Part shown: positions 21,343 to 29,425 of the stretch, one piece after another
Layout: each line of letters starts with the position of its first letter
Position numbering within the stretch: position 1 is the first letter of the stretch
Source: Acidobacteriaceae bacterium
GTDB lineage: Bacteria > Acidobacteriota > Terriglobia > Bryobacterales > Bryobacteraceae
DNA: 64,000 nucleotides
Direction of reading: 5' to 3'
NCBI GenBank assembly: GCA_019240405.1
Contig: JAFAYL010000026.1
Coordinates: 1-64,000, forward strand
Made by a program: the position numbers and the translations under genes
Notes under the pieces: model-generated
The model's database searches: none
Told to the model about the DNA's origin: nothing
What the model saw: only the letters and a program-made list of their open reading frames with translations

Positions 21343-21467
21343 TAGCATAATTGGTCACAAGCCGGCAGTAAACCGGGCGCGCGAGCCGCTCCGGCTGAAC
21401 ATTGTGTTACACTTCTTCAACCCGCGGCGCCAACGAAGCGCCGGTTATCGGCTGAGTCGCAACGAAA

Positions 21468-22022
21468 ATGCCACAGATACTTATCGTCACCGGCGACGGC
21501 GGCGAATCATATGAGGCTCTCTATGCCGTCCATCGATTTCGCGAGGCAGGCTGGGACGCCGTAGTTGCTGCGCCTTCAGCGCGGCGACTTCACCTCGTTA
21601 TGCACGACTTTGAACCCGGATGGGACACGTATGTTGAACGTCCGGGATATAGCCTGCATGCAGATGTCGCTTTTGATCAGGTAGACGTCGGCCCGTTCGA
21701 GGCTCTGCTTATTCTGGGCGGCCGCGCCCCTGAGTATCTCCGGAATGACCCGCGTTTGCTCGAGCTGGTCCGCAAGTTCGATGCCCAGGAGAAGTGGATA
21801 TTCGCTATCTGCCATGGGATCCAAGTGCTCGTTGCAGCCGGACTCGCGGCTGGTAAATGCGTCACCTGCTATGAACATGTTCGATTCGAAGTCGAGCAGG
21901 CGGGCGGAACGTTCGACTGCCGGCAGGTCGCGCGAGACGGCCGCATTGTCACGGCGCAAACCTGGCAATCGCACCCTGAGTTCTACCGCGAGATTTTTAG
22001 CGTTCTCGCGCCAGCGCTCTAG
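21468..22022 (+). CDS. DJ-1/PfpI-family protein
   Basis: 184 aa. Class I glutamine amidotransferase-like fold with the nucleophile elbow FAICHGIQVL (Cys followed by His-Gly) and the preceding GGRAPEYLR loop holding the partner Glu/Arg region. Family members include glyoxalases, deglycase-like proteins and stress proteases; the exact activity cannot be told from sequence. It is followed after 82 bp by a MarR-type regulator on the same strand. Confidence 0.88.
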   Translation: MPQILIVTGDGGESYEALYAVHRFREAGWDAVVAAPSARRLHLVMHDFEPGWDTYVERPGYSLHADVAFDQVDVGPFEALLILGGRAPEYLRNDPRLLELVRKFDAQEKWIFAICHGIQVLVAAGLAAGKCVTCYEHVRFEVEQAGGTFDCRQVARDGRIVTAQTWQSHPEFYREIFSVLAPAL

Positions 22023-22052
22023 TAAACCCCTAGCGCACATCTCCAAAAACAA

Positions 22053-22071
22053 TAGTTGACATCGTCAACTA
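22053..22071. promoter_or_regulatory. Candidate MarR operator
   Basis: TAGTTGAC-ATC-GTCAACTA is a perfect 8-bp inverted repeat with a 3-bp centre, 33 bp upstream of the MarR-GNAT start. It contains TTGACA (22056-22061), usable as a -35 box. The size and position fit an autoregulatory MarR site. Confidence 0.55.
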
Positions 22072-22103
22072 ATCCGGGCATCCTGCTTTTATGTCGACAG
22101 CAG

Positions 22104-22868
22104 ATGTCTCTCGCGGACCTCATCCCCGCATTCCGCCGATTCAACCGCGCCTACACTCGGCTCCTCGAAACCCTCAATGAGCGCTATCTGCGCACCGAAT
22201 ACAGTCTCGCCGAAGGCCGGGTGCTGTACGAATTAGCGACGCGCTCGAAGCCGCAGGCAAAAGAAGTCGCGGAGGCGCTCGGGCTCGATGCCGGATACCT
22301 CAGCCGCATTCTCACCAAATTCGAAATGTCCGGTCTCGTCGTGCGCGCCGCTGCAAGGCAGGACAAACGCGCCGCCCATCTTTTGCTCACTGCCCGCGGC
22401 CGCGCGGCTATTCGCGCGCTGAATGTACGCGCCGACAAACAGGCGCGCGCGATTCTTGGCGGAATATCTCCCGGCCAGCGCGTTAAATTTGCCGGTGCTC
22501 TGCGGGCCATCGAGGAAACGATACTTGGCAGCCAGCCTGAGCCGCCCACCATTATCCTGCGCCCACATCGTCCCGGCGACATGGGCATTGTGGTGCGGCA
22601 TCGCGAACAACCGCAAACGGCGAAGCTCAGGCTCCTCTATGTGGATCCCGCTGCGCGAGGCCGTCGGTTGGGTCAGACGCTCGTAGCCGAGTGCGTGGGT
22701 TTCGCCCGAACCGCCGGGTACAGCAAGATCACGCTCTGGACGCAGAGCATCTTAACCGCCGCGCACCACATCTATCAAACAGCCGGCTTTCAACTCGTGA
22801 GTGAGCAGCTGCATCACAGCTTCGGTAAAGATCTGATCGGACAGACGTGGGAAATGAATCTACTCTAG
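22104..22868 (+). CDS. MarR-type regulator fused to a shortened GNAT acetyltransferase domain
   Basis: 254 aa from ATG 22104. Residues 1-145 are a MarR winged helix (SLAEGRVLYELATR, AEALGLDAGYLSRILTKFE, LTARGRAAIRAL). The rest is a GNAT domain of the usual MarR-GNAT fusion type: HRPGDMGIVVRH, then the acetyl-CoA loop RLLYVDPAARGRRLGQTLV and the C-terminal YQTAGFQLVSEQLHHSFGKD. In relatives roughly 50 residues separate HRPGDMG from AKLRLLYV; here they are missing in frame. The beta-strands N-terminal to the CoA loop are therefore absent and acetyltransferase activity is doubtful. An 8-bp palindrome upstream suggests autoregulation. Confidence 0.85.
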   Translation: MSLADLIPAFRRFNRAYTRLLETLNERYLRTEYSLAEGRVLYELATRSKPQAKEVAEALGLDAGYLSRILTKFEMSGLVVRAAARQDKRAAHLLLTARGRAAIRALNVRADKQARAILGGISPGQRVKFAGALRAIEETILGSQPEPPTIILRPHRPGDMGIVVRHREQPQTAKLRLLYVDPAARGRRLGQTLVAECVGFARTAGYSKITLWTQSILTAAHHIYQTAGFQLVSEQLHHSFGKDLIGQTWEMNLL

Positions 22869-22909
22869 TCGCTACCCGGTTCAAAGTCAAGCGAGTAAAC
22901 CCGCGCACT

Positions 22910-23410
22910 CTATTCACTGCCTGGCGCCCGCGAAAAGATTTCGACAAACCCCCACAGTGTTAACACGAACGTCAGCACATGAAGGGCATCGTTGACGGCA
23001 GACCAGCGCGTAACGGTAAGGAATGCCTGCTTCAGTTCTGTGGGATTGTTTATCGCTGCGTTCACATGAGACATCGCCGGGACAAGAACAAACCTGGTTA
23101 TGCCCGCCCACAGAATCGCTACCACGGCAGCTGAGTATATCGGGAAACGGCGTGCCTCGTGGACCGCCCGGTCGAAGCGGGACGCGATCGCTGCGGCAAC
23201 CGTAAAAAGCAGCGCGGCCAAGCCGACGCTGGAATAGAAGAGCGGGCCCAGCCCGAGATTCTCTTGATTTGCGAAACGCGCCCAGTCCGTCAAGCCCGTT
23301 CGGCCCCACGCCGGCAACTGAACGAGCGCTCTGTTTGCGGTCACGCCTGCGAGGAGTCCCCCGAAGAAGGTCGCGCCAACCACAAGGCGTTTTGTAATCA
23401 AGAACGGCAT
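22910..23410 (-). CDS. DUF1772-type four-helix membrane protein
   Basis: 166 aa from ATG 23410, preferred because GGGAG lies 8 bp upstream; a TTG at 23425 is less likely. Four hydrophobic helices are visible (residues about 5-25, 55-75, 88-108, 130-155) with the FAxxEN-like segment WARFANQENLGLGP near the first loop, as in DUF1772 proteins. Function is unknown for the family. Two GTGAG-CTCAC operators and a TATAAT lie just upstream, and a TetR gene is divergently oriented, so repression by that TetR is likely. Confidence 0.75.
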   Translation of the reverse strand: MPFLITKRLVVGATFFGGLLAGVTANRALVQLPAWGRTGLTDWARFANQENLGLGPLFYSSVGLAALLFTVAAAIASRFDRAVHEARRFPIYSAAVVAILWAGITRFVLVPAMSHVNAAINNPTELKQAFLTVTRWSAVNDALHVLTFVLTLWGFVEIFSRAPGSE

Positions 23411-23430
23411 AAAACCATCTCCCAACTGAG

Positions 23431-23466
23431 GTGAGCACTCACGTTATTATAGCAGTGAGTACTCAC
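23431..23466 (-). promoter_or_regulatory. Twin TetR-type operators around a -10 box
   Basis: GTGAGCACTCAC (23431-23442) and GTGAGTACTCAC (23455-23466, a perfect 12-bp palindrome) are centred 24 bp apart. Between them, on the minus strand, is TATAAT (23446-23451), the probable -10 of the DUF1772 gene. Binding at either site would block the promoter. Confidence 0.7.
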
Positions 23467-23632
23467 CATTGCCGCGAACGGCGAATCGGGCCGTCAATGA
23501 CATTCCCGCGTCCGGCGACCGTCTGGGATCCTCTTACACCTCTCGCTTGCAGCTATCCTGACGGTTTGGGCGCTGCGTAACAGTGCGAGTAGACGCTAAC
23601 CGGGTGAGCACGCTACTTACTGAAGTTGAAGT

Positions 23633-24232
23633 ATGCCAAGAAACGGCCGGAATACACGTCAGCAAATTCTCAATGCCGCTCAGCGGGTAATTAGCGAAGG
23701 GGGATTCACGCGCCTAACCACCAGCGAGGTGGCCCGCGAAGCCGGGTGTGCCGAGGGCACCATCTTTAGATATTTCAAGCGCAAGGAAGATTTGTGTCTC
23801 GCAGTCGTGTTGGAGAATGCGCCGAAATTTAAAGACACCATCGCTCGCAAACGCGCTGGCATCGGGTCGGTGAAGAAGAATCTCGAAGAGATTGTGCTCG
23901 CCGCGATCCGCTTTTCCGACGACCTGATCCCCCTAGGAGTATCGTTGTTTGCGGATGCCAACTTATTGGCTCGTTATCGTCAGGCGTGGAACAAGAGTGA
24001 AGGCGGGCCGAAGGAAGCTTTTGATTTGATTGCGACGTATATTTCAGAAGAGCAGCAGCTCGGCCGTATCAAACGTAAAGCGGCGCCGCTACTCGTGAGC
24101 GCTCTGTTGTTGGGACCATGTTTTCACTGGACCTTCCTGCGGCAGGGTATGGGCAAGAACGTGCTGCCAATGTCTGACCGGGAGTTCGCGAGGGGCATGG
24201 TCTCCATACTTCTACTCGGCTTGGAAGATTGA
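23633..24232 (+). CDS. TetR/AcrR-family transcriptional regulator
   Basis: 199 aa; ATG start. The N-terminal TetR HTH is clear: RQQILNAAQRVISEGGF, TSEVAREAGCAEGTIFRYF and KRKEDL (residues 8-57). The C-terminal ligand-binding region is helical and includes a WTFLRQG segment. It is divergent from the DUF1772 membrane protein gene, whose promoter carries two identical-type palindromes; these are the likely target sites. A gap of about 220 bp separates the two starts. Confidence 0.92.
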   Translation: MPRNGRNTRQQILNAAQRVISEGGFTRLTTSEVAREAGCAEGTIFRYFKRKEDLCLAVVLENAPKFKDTIARKRAGIGSVKKNLEEIVLAAIRFSDDLIPLGVSLFADANLLARYRQAWNKSEGGPKEAFDLIATYISEEQQLGRIKRKAAPLLVSALLLGPCFHWTFLRQGMGKNVLPMSDREFARGMVSILLLGLED

Positions 24233-24284
24233 AAGCGCGGAGAATGATCTCACGCCGCTCGTCTGATCAATCACCACTTTGCTT

Positions 24285-24713
24285 ATGACCACGAGCGATC
24301 TCCATGATTTCCTGGCAAGTTGCAAACTCGGCGTTCTGGGCACAATTGGCCCAGACAATCGTCCACAATCTTCGTTGGTCGGCATAGCCACTAGCGGCAG
24401 GTTAGAGATCATTTTCGATACTTTAGACACCACGCGGAAATACCGCAACCTCATCGCGCGGCCGGCGTGTTGTTTCGCGGTCGGATGGGCCGGGGAGCAG
24501 ACCGTGCAGTATGAGGGCGAGGCAACCGAACTTACGGGGGGCGAACTGGGGCACTATCAAGGAATATATTTTGAAGCGTGGCCCGAGTGTCGCTCCCACC
24601 TGAGTTGGACCGGCATAACGTATTTCGTTGTCCGGCCGCGATGGATTCGTTTTAGCGACTTCGATCAACGTCCGCCATTCATACGAGAGTTCTTAGAAAA
24701 GGATATAGAGTGA
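24285..24713 (+). CDS. Pyridoxamine 5'-phosphate oxidase-like flavin/cofactor-binding protein
   Basis: 142 aa from ATG 24285; a TTG two codons earlier is less likely. Split-barrel pattern: LGVLGTIGPDNRPQSSLVGI, then FDTLDTTRKYRNLIARPACC and VQYEGEATEL, as in PPOX-family proteins that bind FMN or F420. Substrate unknown. The last four bases of its frame overlap the GTG start of the next gene (GTGA), indicating translational coupling. Confidence 0.8.
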   Translation: MTTSDLHDFLASCKLGVLGTIGPDNRPQSSLVGIATSGRLEIIFDTLDTTRKYRNLIARPACCFAVGWAGEQTVQYEGEATELTGGELGHYQGIYFEAWPECRSHLSWTGITYFVVRPRWIRFSDFDQRPPFIREFLEKDIE

Positions 24714-25294
24714 ACGAAACACTGCGGGAAGAGCTGACAGCCATGGCCGCCGAGGATCGTCGCGTGCGCCAGGAGTTGCTGCAAGCTGGAAAACTCGGAG
24801 ACGGATATGCGCCACAAATGGAAGAGGTCCATCGCAAGAACGCATCGCGCCTGAAACAAATTATTCTCGAGCACGGCTGGCCTGATCGCGATTTGGTCGG
24901 TGAGGAGGGCACATTAGCTGCTTGGCTCATTGCACAACACGCAATTGGCGATCCCGAATTCCAAAAAAGCGCCCTCACGTTAATTCAACAAAAGGTCGAA
25001 CACAGAAGAGTGCCAGCTGCTCAGGAGGCATACTTGTCCGATCGCATTGCCATGTACGAGGGGCGGCCGCAGAAATACGGCACTCAATCTGTGCTGTGCC
25101 CTGATGGCCAATACAAGCGATGGAACACTGAGGATCCTGAGCACCTGAATGAGCGGCGAGTCTCAATGGGAATGCCTCCCGTTGAGGACGACCCTCCCGA
25201 GATGCAACCTACATCTCAATCGCTAGTGGAGTATCAACACTGGCTCGTCGGGTACGAAGATTGGCTGCGTAGAACTGGTTGGCGGCGGACCTGA
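24710..25294 (+). CDS. DUF6624-like protein
   Basis: 194 aa, GTG start inside the preceding stop (4-bp overlap). It resembles the DUF6624 group: a helical N-terminus (LREELTAMAAEDRRVRQELL) followed by HGWPDRDLVGEEGTLAAWLI, AQHAIGDPEFQKSAL and YLSDRIAMYEGRPQKYGTQ. No catalytic motif is known for the family. The second half, rich in Pro and Trp, may fold around a small ligand. Its overlap with the PPOX-like gene implies linked expression. Confidence 0.6.
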   Translation: MNETLREELTAMAAEDRRVRQELLQAGKLGDGYAPQMEEVHRKNASRLKQIILEHGWPDRDLVGEEGTLAAWLIAQHAIGDPEFQKSALTLIQQKVEHRRVPAAQEAYLSDRIAMYEGRPQKYGTQSVLCPDGQYKRWNTEDPEHLNERRVSMGMPPVEDDPPEMQPTSQSLVEYQHWLVGYEDWLRRTGWRRT

Positions 25295-25322
25295 AAGGCC
25301 GGTTTCCAGGCAGTTCTGTGAC

Positions 25323-26183
25323 TCACTTTTCGTGCCGCACTCGAAAATGTGCAGGAATGGTGAAAACGTCAGCACCTGCCGGTTCAGATTTGAAGCGGGA
25401 GAGCCTGGAAACGCTTCTGAATATGCGCGTACCCGGTTCGTACTCTCCTCCTACGGGTACCGCAACCGTCCATTCAACAATCCGCTGCACCGCGTAACCG
25501 CCGAGCTTTCTGGCTTCACCATCCACAAGGCCGAATCCCTCCCGGATTCCAAGCGAGCAAACTCCGCTATCATCTGGCCCCAGCTTACTTAGACAGTCCT
25601 CCAAAAAGTCGGTCACCTCGCGAAACGGGATTTGCGGAACCATCACGTACTCCGCCCTCAACACAATGTGACCTTTGTTTGCGCCAGAAACCGCGATTCC
25701 TGTCGCATCATAGGATACGGGATGGTTGCCGGAATCGTCGAGTGCCTGGTCTTCGCGCTCGAATCGAATTGCCAGCCTAGTTCCGCCCGCTACACTCCTC
25801 GCCAGCCGTCGTTTGAAACCTTCAATAGGCCACACCATTGCCGTTCGCTTTGTCCGGTCAATTGTCGTCACTGTTCCGGCATCGATGTCCAGAATCTCAG
25901 TCGCGAGTGATTGTACGCGAGCTATACGGTGACCTTGCACGTAAACAGTCGAGTCCTGACATTCGTTGGCTTCAAAAGGAGCAACTCTGTAATCGCTCGC
26001 TTCAAACCGCGACGGCAACATGCCTCCGTTCAAGGCAGGAAGCACATCGTACATTCCATACCGTGATCCGGCACAATCGTCGAACTGCACATCGCTCCTC
26101 GCGTGCCCAGCAGAAATGCAGATAACCGCGGCTAGCTTTATAACCAACGAGCCGAGAGAGAGCACTTTCCCGAAGCTGGCCAT
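25323..26183 (-). CDS. Exported protein of unknown function
   Basis: 286 aa. Residues 1-30 form a signal peptide (SLVIKLAAVICISAGHARS). The mature part is predicted beta-rich and holds several Cys (DDCAGSRYGMYDV, NECQDSTVYVQG, EDCLSKLGPDDSGVC) suitable for disulfides in the periplasm. The last 100 residues contain repeated VPVGGEYEPG/RFKSEPAGADVF stretches. Not recognised. It faces the DUF6624 gene convergently with 28 bp between. Confidence 0.55.
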   Translation of the reverse strand: MASFGKVLSLGSLVIKLAAVICISAGHARSDVQFDDCAGSRYGMYDVLPALNGGMLPSRFEASDYRVAPFEANECQDSTVYVQGHRIARVQSLATEILDIDAGTVTTIDRTKRTAMVWPIEGFKRRLARSVAGGTRLAIRFEREDQALDDSGNHPVSYDATGIAVSGANKGHIVLRAEYVMVPQIPFREVTDFLEDCLSKLGPDDSGVCSLGIREGFGLVDGEARKLGGYAVQRIVEWTVAVPVGGEYEPGTRIFRSVSRLSRFKSEPAGADVFTIPAHFRVRHEK

Positions 26184-26233
26184 CTTGCTATTGCATCAGA
26201 ACTAAAGCTCAATCCCTGCTCGAGCTACGAACG

Positions 26234-26485
26234 TTGAACGCGCAGGACGTGCAAACCCATCTCTCAGAGCTCCTCAAGCGCCACAAAGGCTTCGCTCTGG
26301 TGGCCGTGAAGAGCGATTTCGGCGCCTTCCTGTAATGGAAGCAGACCATCCTTATCCAGTGTGCCGGTAGCGATCCGCTTTGGCGAAAGCTGACGGAGAG
26401 TGATAAACGCGACCTTCTGAACAAGGCCGCATCCCAGATCGAAGAATATTACAGCCGGATCGAAGCCAAACACGCTCGTCCATAA
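26234..26485 (+). pseudogene. Small frame interrupted by one in-frame stop
   Basis: From TTG 26234 the frame reads LNAQDVQTHLSELLKRHKGF then ALVAVKSDFGAFL, a TAA at 26333-26335, and continues in the same frame for 49 codons (TILIQCAGSDPLWRKL, DLLNKAASQIEEYYSRIEAK) to TAA 26483-26485. Both halves look like a helical protein, so this may be a gene killed by one substitution, or two small frames. The sequence is not recognised, and the surrounding 26184-26532 holds nothing else evident. Confidence 0.3.
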
Positions 26486-26532
26486 CTCCATGGACGCCTA
26501 AGCAGGTTGCGCTCTCTCGCTCGTGTCCCTCC

Positions 26533-26991
26533 TCAGCACCCCTTCCTTTCTCCTGAATGGTATTGCTCGTCACTGACATGTTCCATCCACTCAGTAACCT
26601 TTCCGTTGAGCTTTTCTTGGATAGCAATGTGCGTCATGCTTGTCGTCGGCGTGGCTCCGTGCCAATGCTTCTCACCTGGCGAAAACCACACCACATCACC
26701 GGGGCGAATCTCCTCGACCGCGCCACCTTCGCGCTGTGCCCAGCCACACCCAGCCGTGATGATGAGGGTCTGTCCCAGTGGATGAGTATGCCAGGCCGTG
26801 CGCGCGCCGGGTTCAAAGGTCACGCTCGCGCTCTGAACAAGCGCGGGATCAGGCGCCTGGAAGAGCGGATCAATTCTTACGTCCCCGGTGAACCACTCGG
26901 AAGGTCCGTTTGCGGAGGGTTGCGAGCCGGCTCGTTTGATTTCCATGCTTGGCTTATGGAAATCGGCGTCCGCCTGAAAGTGAAGCTTCAA
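26533..26991 (-). CDS. Cupin-domain protein of the mandelonitrile-lyase/quercetinase-like type
   Basis: 152 aa. One cupin barrel: motif 1 is [19 protein letters not shown] (two His), with [20 protein letters not shown] as motif 2 (Glu/His ligands). The N-terminal [14 protein letters not shown] and the C-terminal [21 protein letters not shown] are typical of the small cupins often found beside carboxymuconolactone decarboxylase-like proteins. The ATG overlaps the TGA of the DUF433 gene upstream (ATGA), so the two are translationally coupled. Confidence 0.85.
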   Translation of the reverse strand: MKLHFQADADFHKPSMEIKRAGSQPSANGPSEWFTGDVRIDPLFQAPDPALVQSASVTFEPGARTAWHTHPLGQTLIITAGCGWAQREGGAVEEIRPGDVVWFSPGEKHWHGATPTTSMTHIAIQEKLNGKVTEWMEHVSDEQYHSGERKGC

Positions 26992-27311
26992 TGCCGTCTA
27001 AACGAAAGCTCATGTCGCGCGCGTTCAAAGTGTTCGGCTAGTTCCGGTGGAAGCGCGTTGCTCGTCTTGAACTCTTCCCACCTTTCGTCTTGTGCGTTCA
27101 GATATGCATCAATCTCTTTCGGATGCTCAAGGATGAACGTAATAGCTCCGTAAAGCTTCGCGAGAGATCCGATCGAAGGATAGGCTTCAAAGATCTCTTC
27201 CGGCGAGCGTCCGTCATGAAATTCGTAGGCCACGATGTCAAGGCCAATGCGTGTCCCGCCCACGTGATAGCAGCCGTTTCGGATTTCCACGTACTGGTTA
27301 GCAGGCATCAT
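26988..27311 (-). CDS. DUF433 protein (antitoxin-like)
   Basis: 107 aa from ATG 27311; the next codon is also ATG, and a TTG at 27350 is possible. DUF433 signature: [20 protein letters not shown] followed by [20 protein letters not shown]. These proteins have a small winged-helix-like fold and are usually encoded next to a PIN-like (DUF5615) toxin. No such toxin is present: the coupled downstream gene is a cupin. A regulator or orphan antitoxin role is possible. Confidence 0.75.
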   Translation of the reverse strand: MMPANQYVEIRNGCYHVGGTRIGLDIVAYEFHDGRSPEEIFEAYPSIGSLAKLYGAITFILEHPKEIDAYLNAQDERWEEFKTSNALPPELAEHFERARHELSFRRH

Positions 27312-27441
27312 GGCCGTACACTCATTCTTAGTCGATTTTACTTCAGCCAATCGGTATCAGCCCACCAGCGAAGGTTCGCCGCCGGGCAGGATCATTGAGG
27401 CATTTCCCTTCGAGACGTGCGTGATCTCCCAGCGCCTCTCT

Positions 27442-27469
27442 GGCAGACGACACAAGGCGATCGTCTGCC
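27442..27469. repeat. REP-like palindromic element, copy 1
   Basis: GGCAGACGA (27442-27450), 10-nt loop, TCGTCTGCC (27461-27469), followed by CCCAC. A closely similar copy lies at 59841-59869. Both are intergenic. Here it sits 29 bp before the glycogen synthase start. Confidence 0.5.
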
Positions 27470-27497
27470 CCACCGGAACACTCAGTACAATCGGCGC

Positions 27498-28907
27498 ATG
27501 GCGAAAATTCTGATGGTTTCCTCCGAAGCCGCGCCGTTTGCGAAAACGGGTGGTCTCGCCGACGTCTTAGGAGCGCTCCCTAAAGCGCTGGTCGAAGCAG
27601 GCGAAGAAGCCGCCGTCGTACTGCCGCTCTATCGCCATGCCGCAGTTCTGAATCCTCGCCCCGTATACGACCGCTTGCAATTTGCCGTTGGGAGCCGCGG
27701 CTTTTCTGCCAACATCCTCGAGCAGGTGCAGGGCGGAGTTCGCTATTTCTTCGTCCGCATACCAGAGCTGTACGACCGCGATGCCTTTTACGACGAAGGC
27801 GGCCGCGAGTATCCCGATAATCACCTCCGTTTCGCTGCGCTGTGTCATGCGGCGCTCGGAGTAGCGCGCTATCTGTTCAACCCCGATATCATCCATGGCC
27901 ACGATTGGCAGGCTGGTTTGCTGCCCGTCCTCTTGCGCGATACATTCCGTTACCACCCCGCTTACCTGGGAATGAAAACCGTTTTCACGATTCACAACCT
28001 GGGCTATCAGGGATTATTCACGGCAAGAGCGCTGGCGGATTTAGGCCTTCCCGCGCGGCTCTTCAGGCCGGACCTGCTCGAATTCTACGGACAAATCAGC
28101 CTCTTGAAAGGCGGCCTGGTTTATAGCGATATGCTTACGACCGTCAGCCCGCGCTACGCGCAAGAAATTCAAACTCCCGCTTTTGGATTTGGCATGGATG
28201 GGCTGCTCCGCGCGCGCAGCAGTTCTCTTGTCGGCATCCTGAATGGCGCCGATTACGGCGCCTGGGATCCAGCCACAGATCGCAACATCCCGAAGAATTA
28301 TGACAGAACCCACCTGGACGGCAAACGGGAATGTAAGCGAGCTCTGCTGGCCGAGGCTGGTCTCCCGAGCGATCGGCTAGAGCGGCCATTGATGGGAATG
28401 GTCTCCCGCTTTGCCGAGCAGAAGGGATTCGATCTGCTGATGCATATCCCGCACGAATTAGCAGCCGAAGACCTGTCGCTCGTTGTGTTGGGCTCGGGCG
28501 ACCGTCGGCTCGAAGATTTCTTCCGGCGATTTGCTTCTGCCTACCCCGATCGCGTGGCTGCAAAAATAGGTTACGACGAAGGCTTGGCGCACCGCATCGA
28601 AGCTGGTTCCGACATGTTTCTGATGCCGAGCCGCTACGAGCCCTGCGGACTGAACCAGATGTACAGCATGCGATACGGAACGCTGCCGGTCGTGCACGCA
28701 ACCGGCGGTTTAGACGATACCGTGGACGCCGATACCGGTTTCAAATTTAGGGCAGACGATTCTCACGACCTACTTGCGTGTGTACGCGACGCGCTTCAGG
28801 TATATGGCACTCCGCGTTGGACTGAAATGATGAATGCCGCTATGCAGCGCGATTTTTCATGGCCTGTCTCGGCGGCCGAATACATCCGTCTGTACCGGCG
28901 GCTGTAA
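27498..28907 (+). CDS. glgA: Glycogen synthase (ADP-glucose type)
   Basis: 469 aa from ATG 27498, giving the standard start MAKILMVSSEAAPFAKTGGL with the KTGGL substrate motif; the open frame upstream is not part of the protein. GT-B fold, GT5 family: N-terminal domain with HGHDWQAGLLPVLL, C-terminal domain with LERPLMGMVSRFAEQKGFDL and the nucleotide-binding SRYEPCGLNQMYSMRYGTLP. It transfers glucose from ADP-glucose to the growing alpha-1,4-glucan. No branching enzyme or ADP-glucose pyrophosphorylase is adjacent. No good Shine-Dalgarno is seen. Confidence 0.95.
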   Translation: MAKILMVSSEAAPFAKTGGLADVLGALPKALVEAGEEAAVVLPLYRHAAVLNPRPVYDRLQFAVGSRGFSANILEQVQGGVRYFFVRIPELYDRDAFYDEGGREYPDNHLRFAALCHAALGVARYLFNPDIIHGHDWQAGLLPVLLRDTFRYHPAYLGMKTVFTIHNLGYQGLFTARALADLGLPARLFRPDLLEFYGQISLLKGGLVYSDMLTTVSPRYAQEIQTPAFGFGMDGLLRARSSSLVGILNGADYGAWDPATDRNIPKNYDRTHLDGKRECKRALLAEAGLPSDRLERPLMGMVSRFAEQKGFDLLMHIPHELAAEDLSLVVLGSGDRRLEDFFRRFASAYPDRVAAKIGYDEGLAHRIEAGSDMFLMPSRYEPCGLNQMYSMRYGTLPVVHATGGLDDTVDADTGFKFRADDSHDLLACVRDALQVYGTPRWTEMMNAAMQRDFSWPVSAAEYIRLYRRL

Positions 28908-29013
28908 CTTAAGTACTAGCAGGCGCAAGATTTACGATTCTGCCGCGCGAAAAACTAACCAAGTAATGATGAATCAAATTCGGAGAGATTGTCATCCATC
29001 TTAAAGAGGGGAT

Positions 29014-29367
29014 ATGGCAGGTAACAACACACAAACTTTTACAGACACTAGCTTTGACAAAGAAGTCCTGAATGCAGACGTGCCCGTTCTGGTGGATTTT
29101 TGGGCCGAATGGTGCGGTCCCTGCCGTATGATGGGCCCCACCGTGGACCAGGTGGCAACCGATTACGCCGGCAGAGTGAAGGTTGGTAAACTCGACGTCG
29201 ATTCGAACCCGCAGACCGCAGCCCGCTACGGCATCCGCGGCATACCGACCCTGCTGCTCTTTAAGAACGGGAAAGTAGTCGATCAGAAGGTCGGCGCAAT
29301 CGGCAAACCGGAATTCCAAAAAATGCTGGACGCCCATGTCCAGATTCCGGCCGCGAAGGCCAGCTAA
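29014..29367 (+). CDS. trxA: Thioredoxin
   Basis: 117 aa; ATG with GAGGGG upstream. Classic thioredoxin: VLVDFWAEWCGPC with the redox Cys pair at residues 34 and 37, the cis-Pro loop RGIPTLLLFKNG, and the KLDVDSNPQTAARYGI segment. It acts as a cytoplasmic disulfide reductase coupled to thioredoxin reductase. It stands alone between glgA and an ankyrin-repeat gene. Confidence 0.96.
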   Translation: MAGNNTQTFTDTSFDKEVLNADVPVLVDFWAEWCGPCRMMGPTVDQVATDYAGRVKVGKLDVDSNPQTAARYGIRGIPTLLLFKNGKVVDQKVGAIGKPEFQKMLDAHVQIPAAKAS

Positions 29368-29425
29368 AGCTCACTCCCTCCCTGCCGCCCTGAGTCGCAG
29401 AATCAGAGCATAACGGTGCTACGCT

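Noticed and set aside
20539-21348. 269-codon frame antisense to the AAC(3)-like gene
   Set aside because: The sense frame has clear family motifs across its length; the antisense frame has none.
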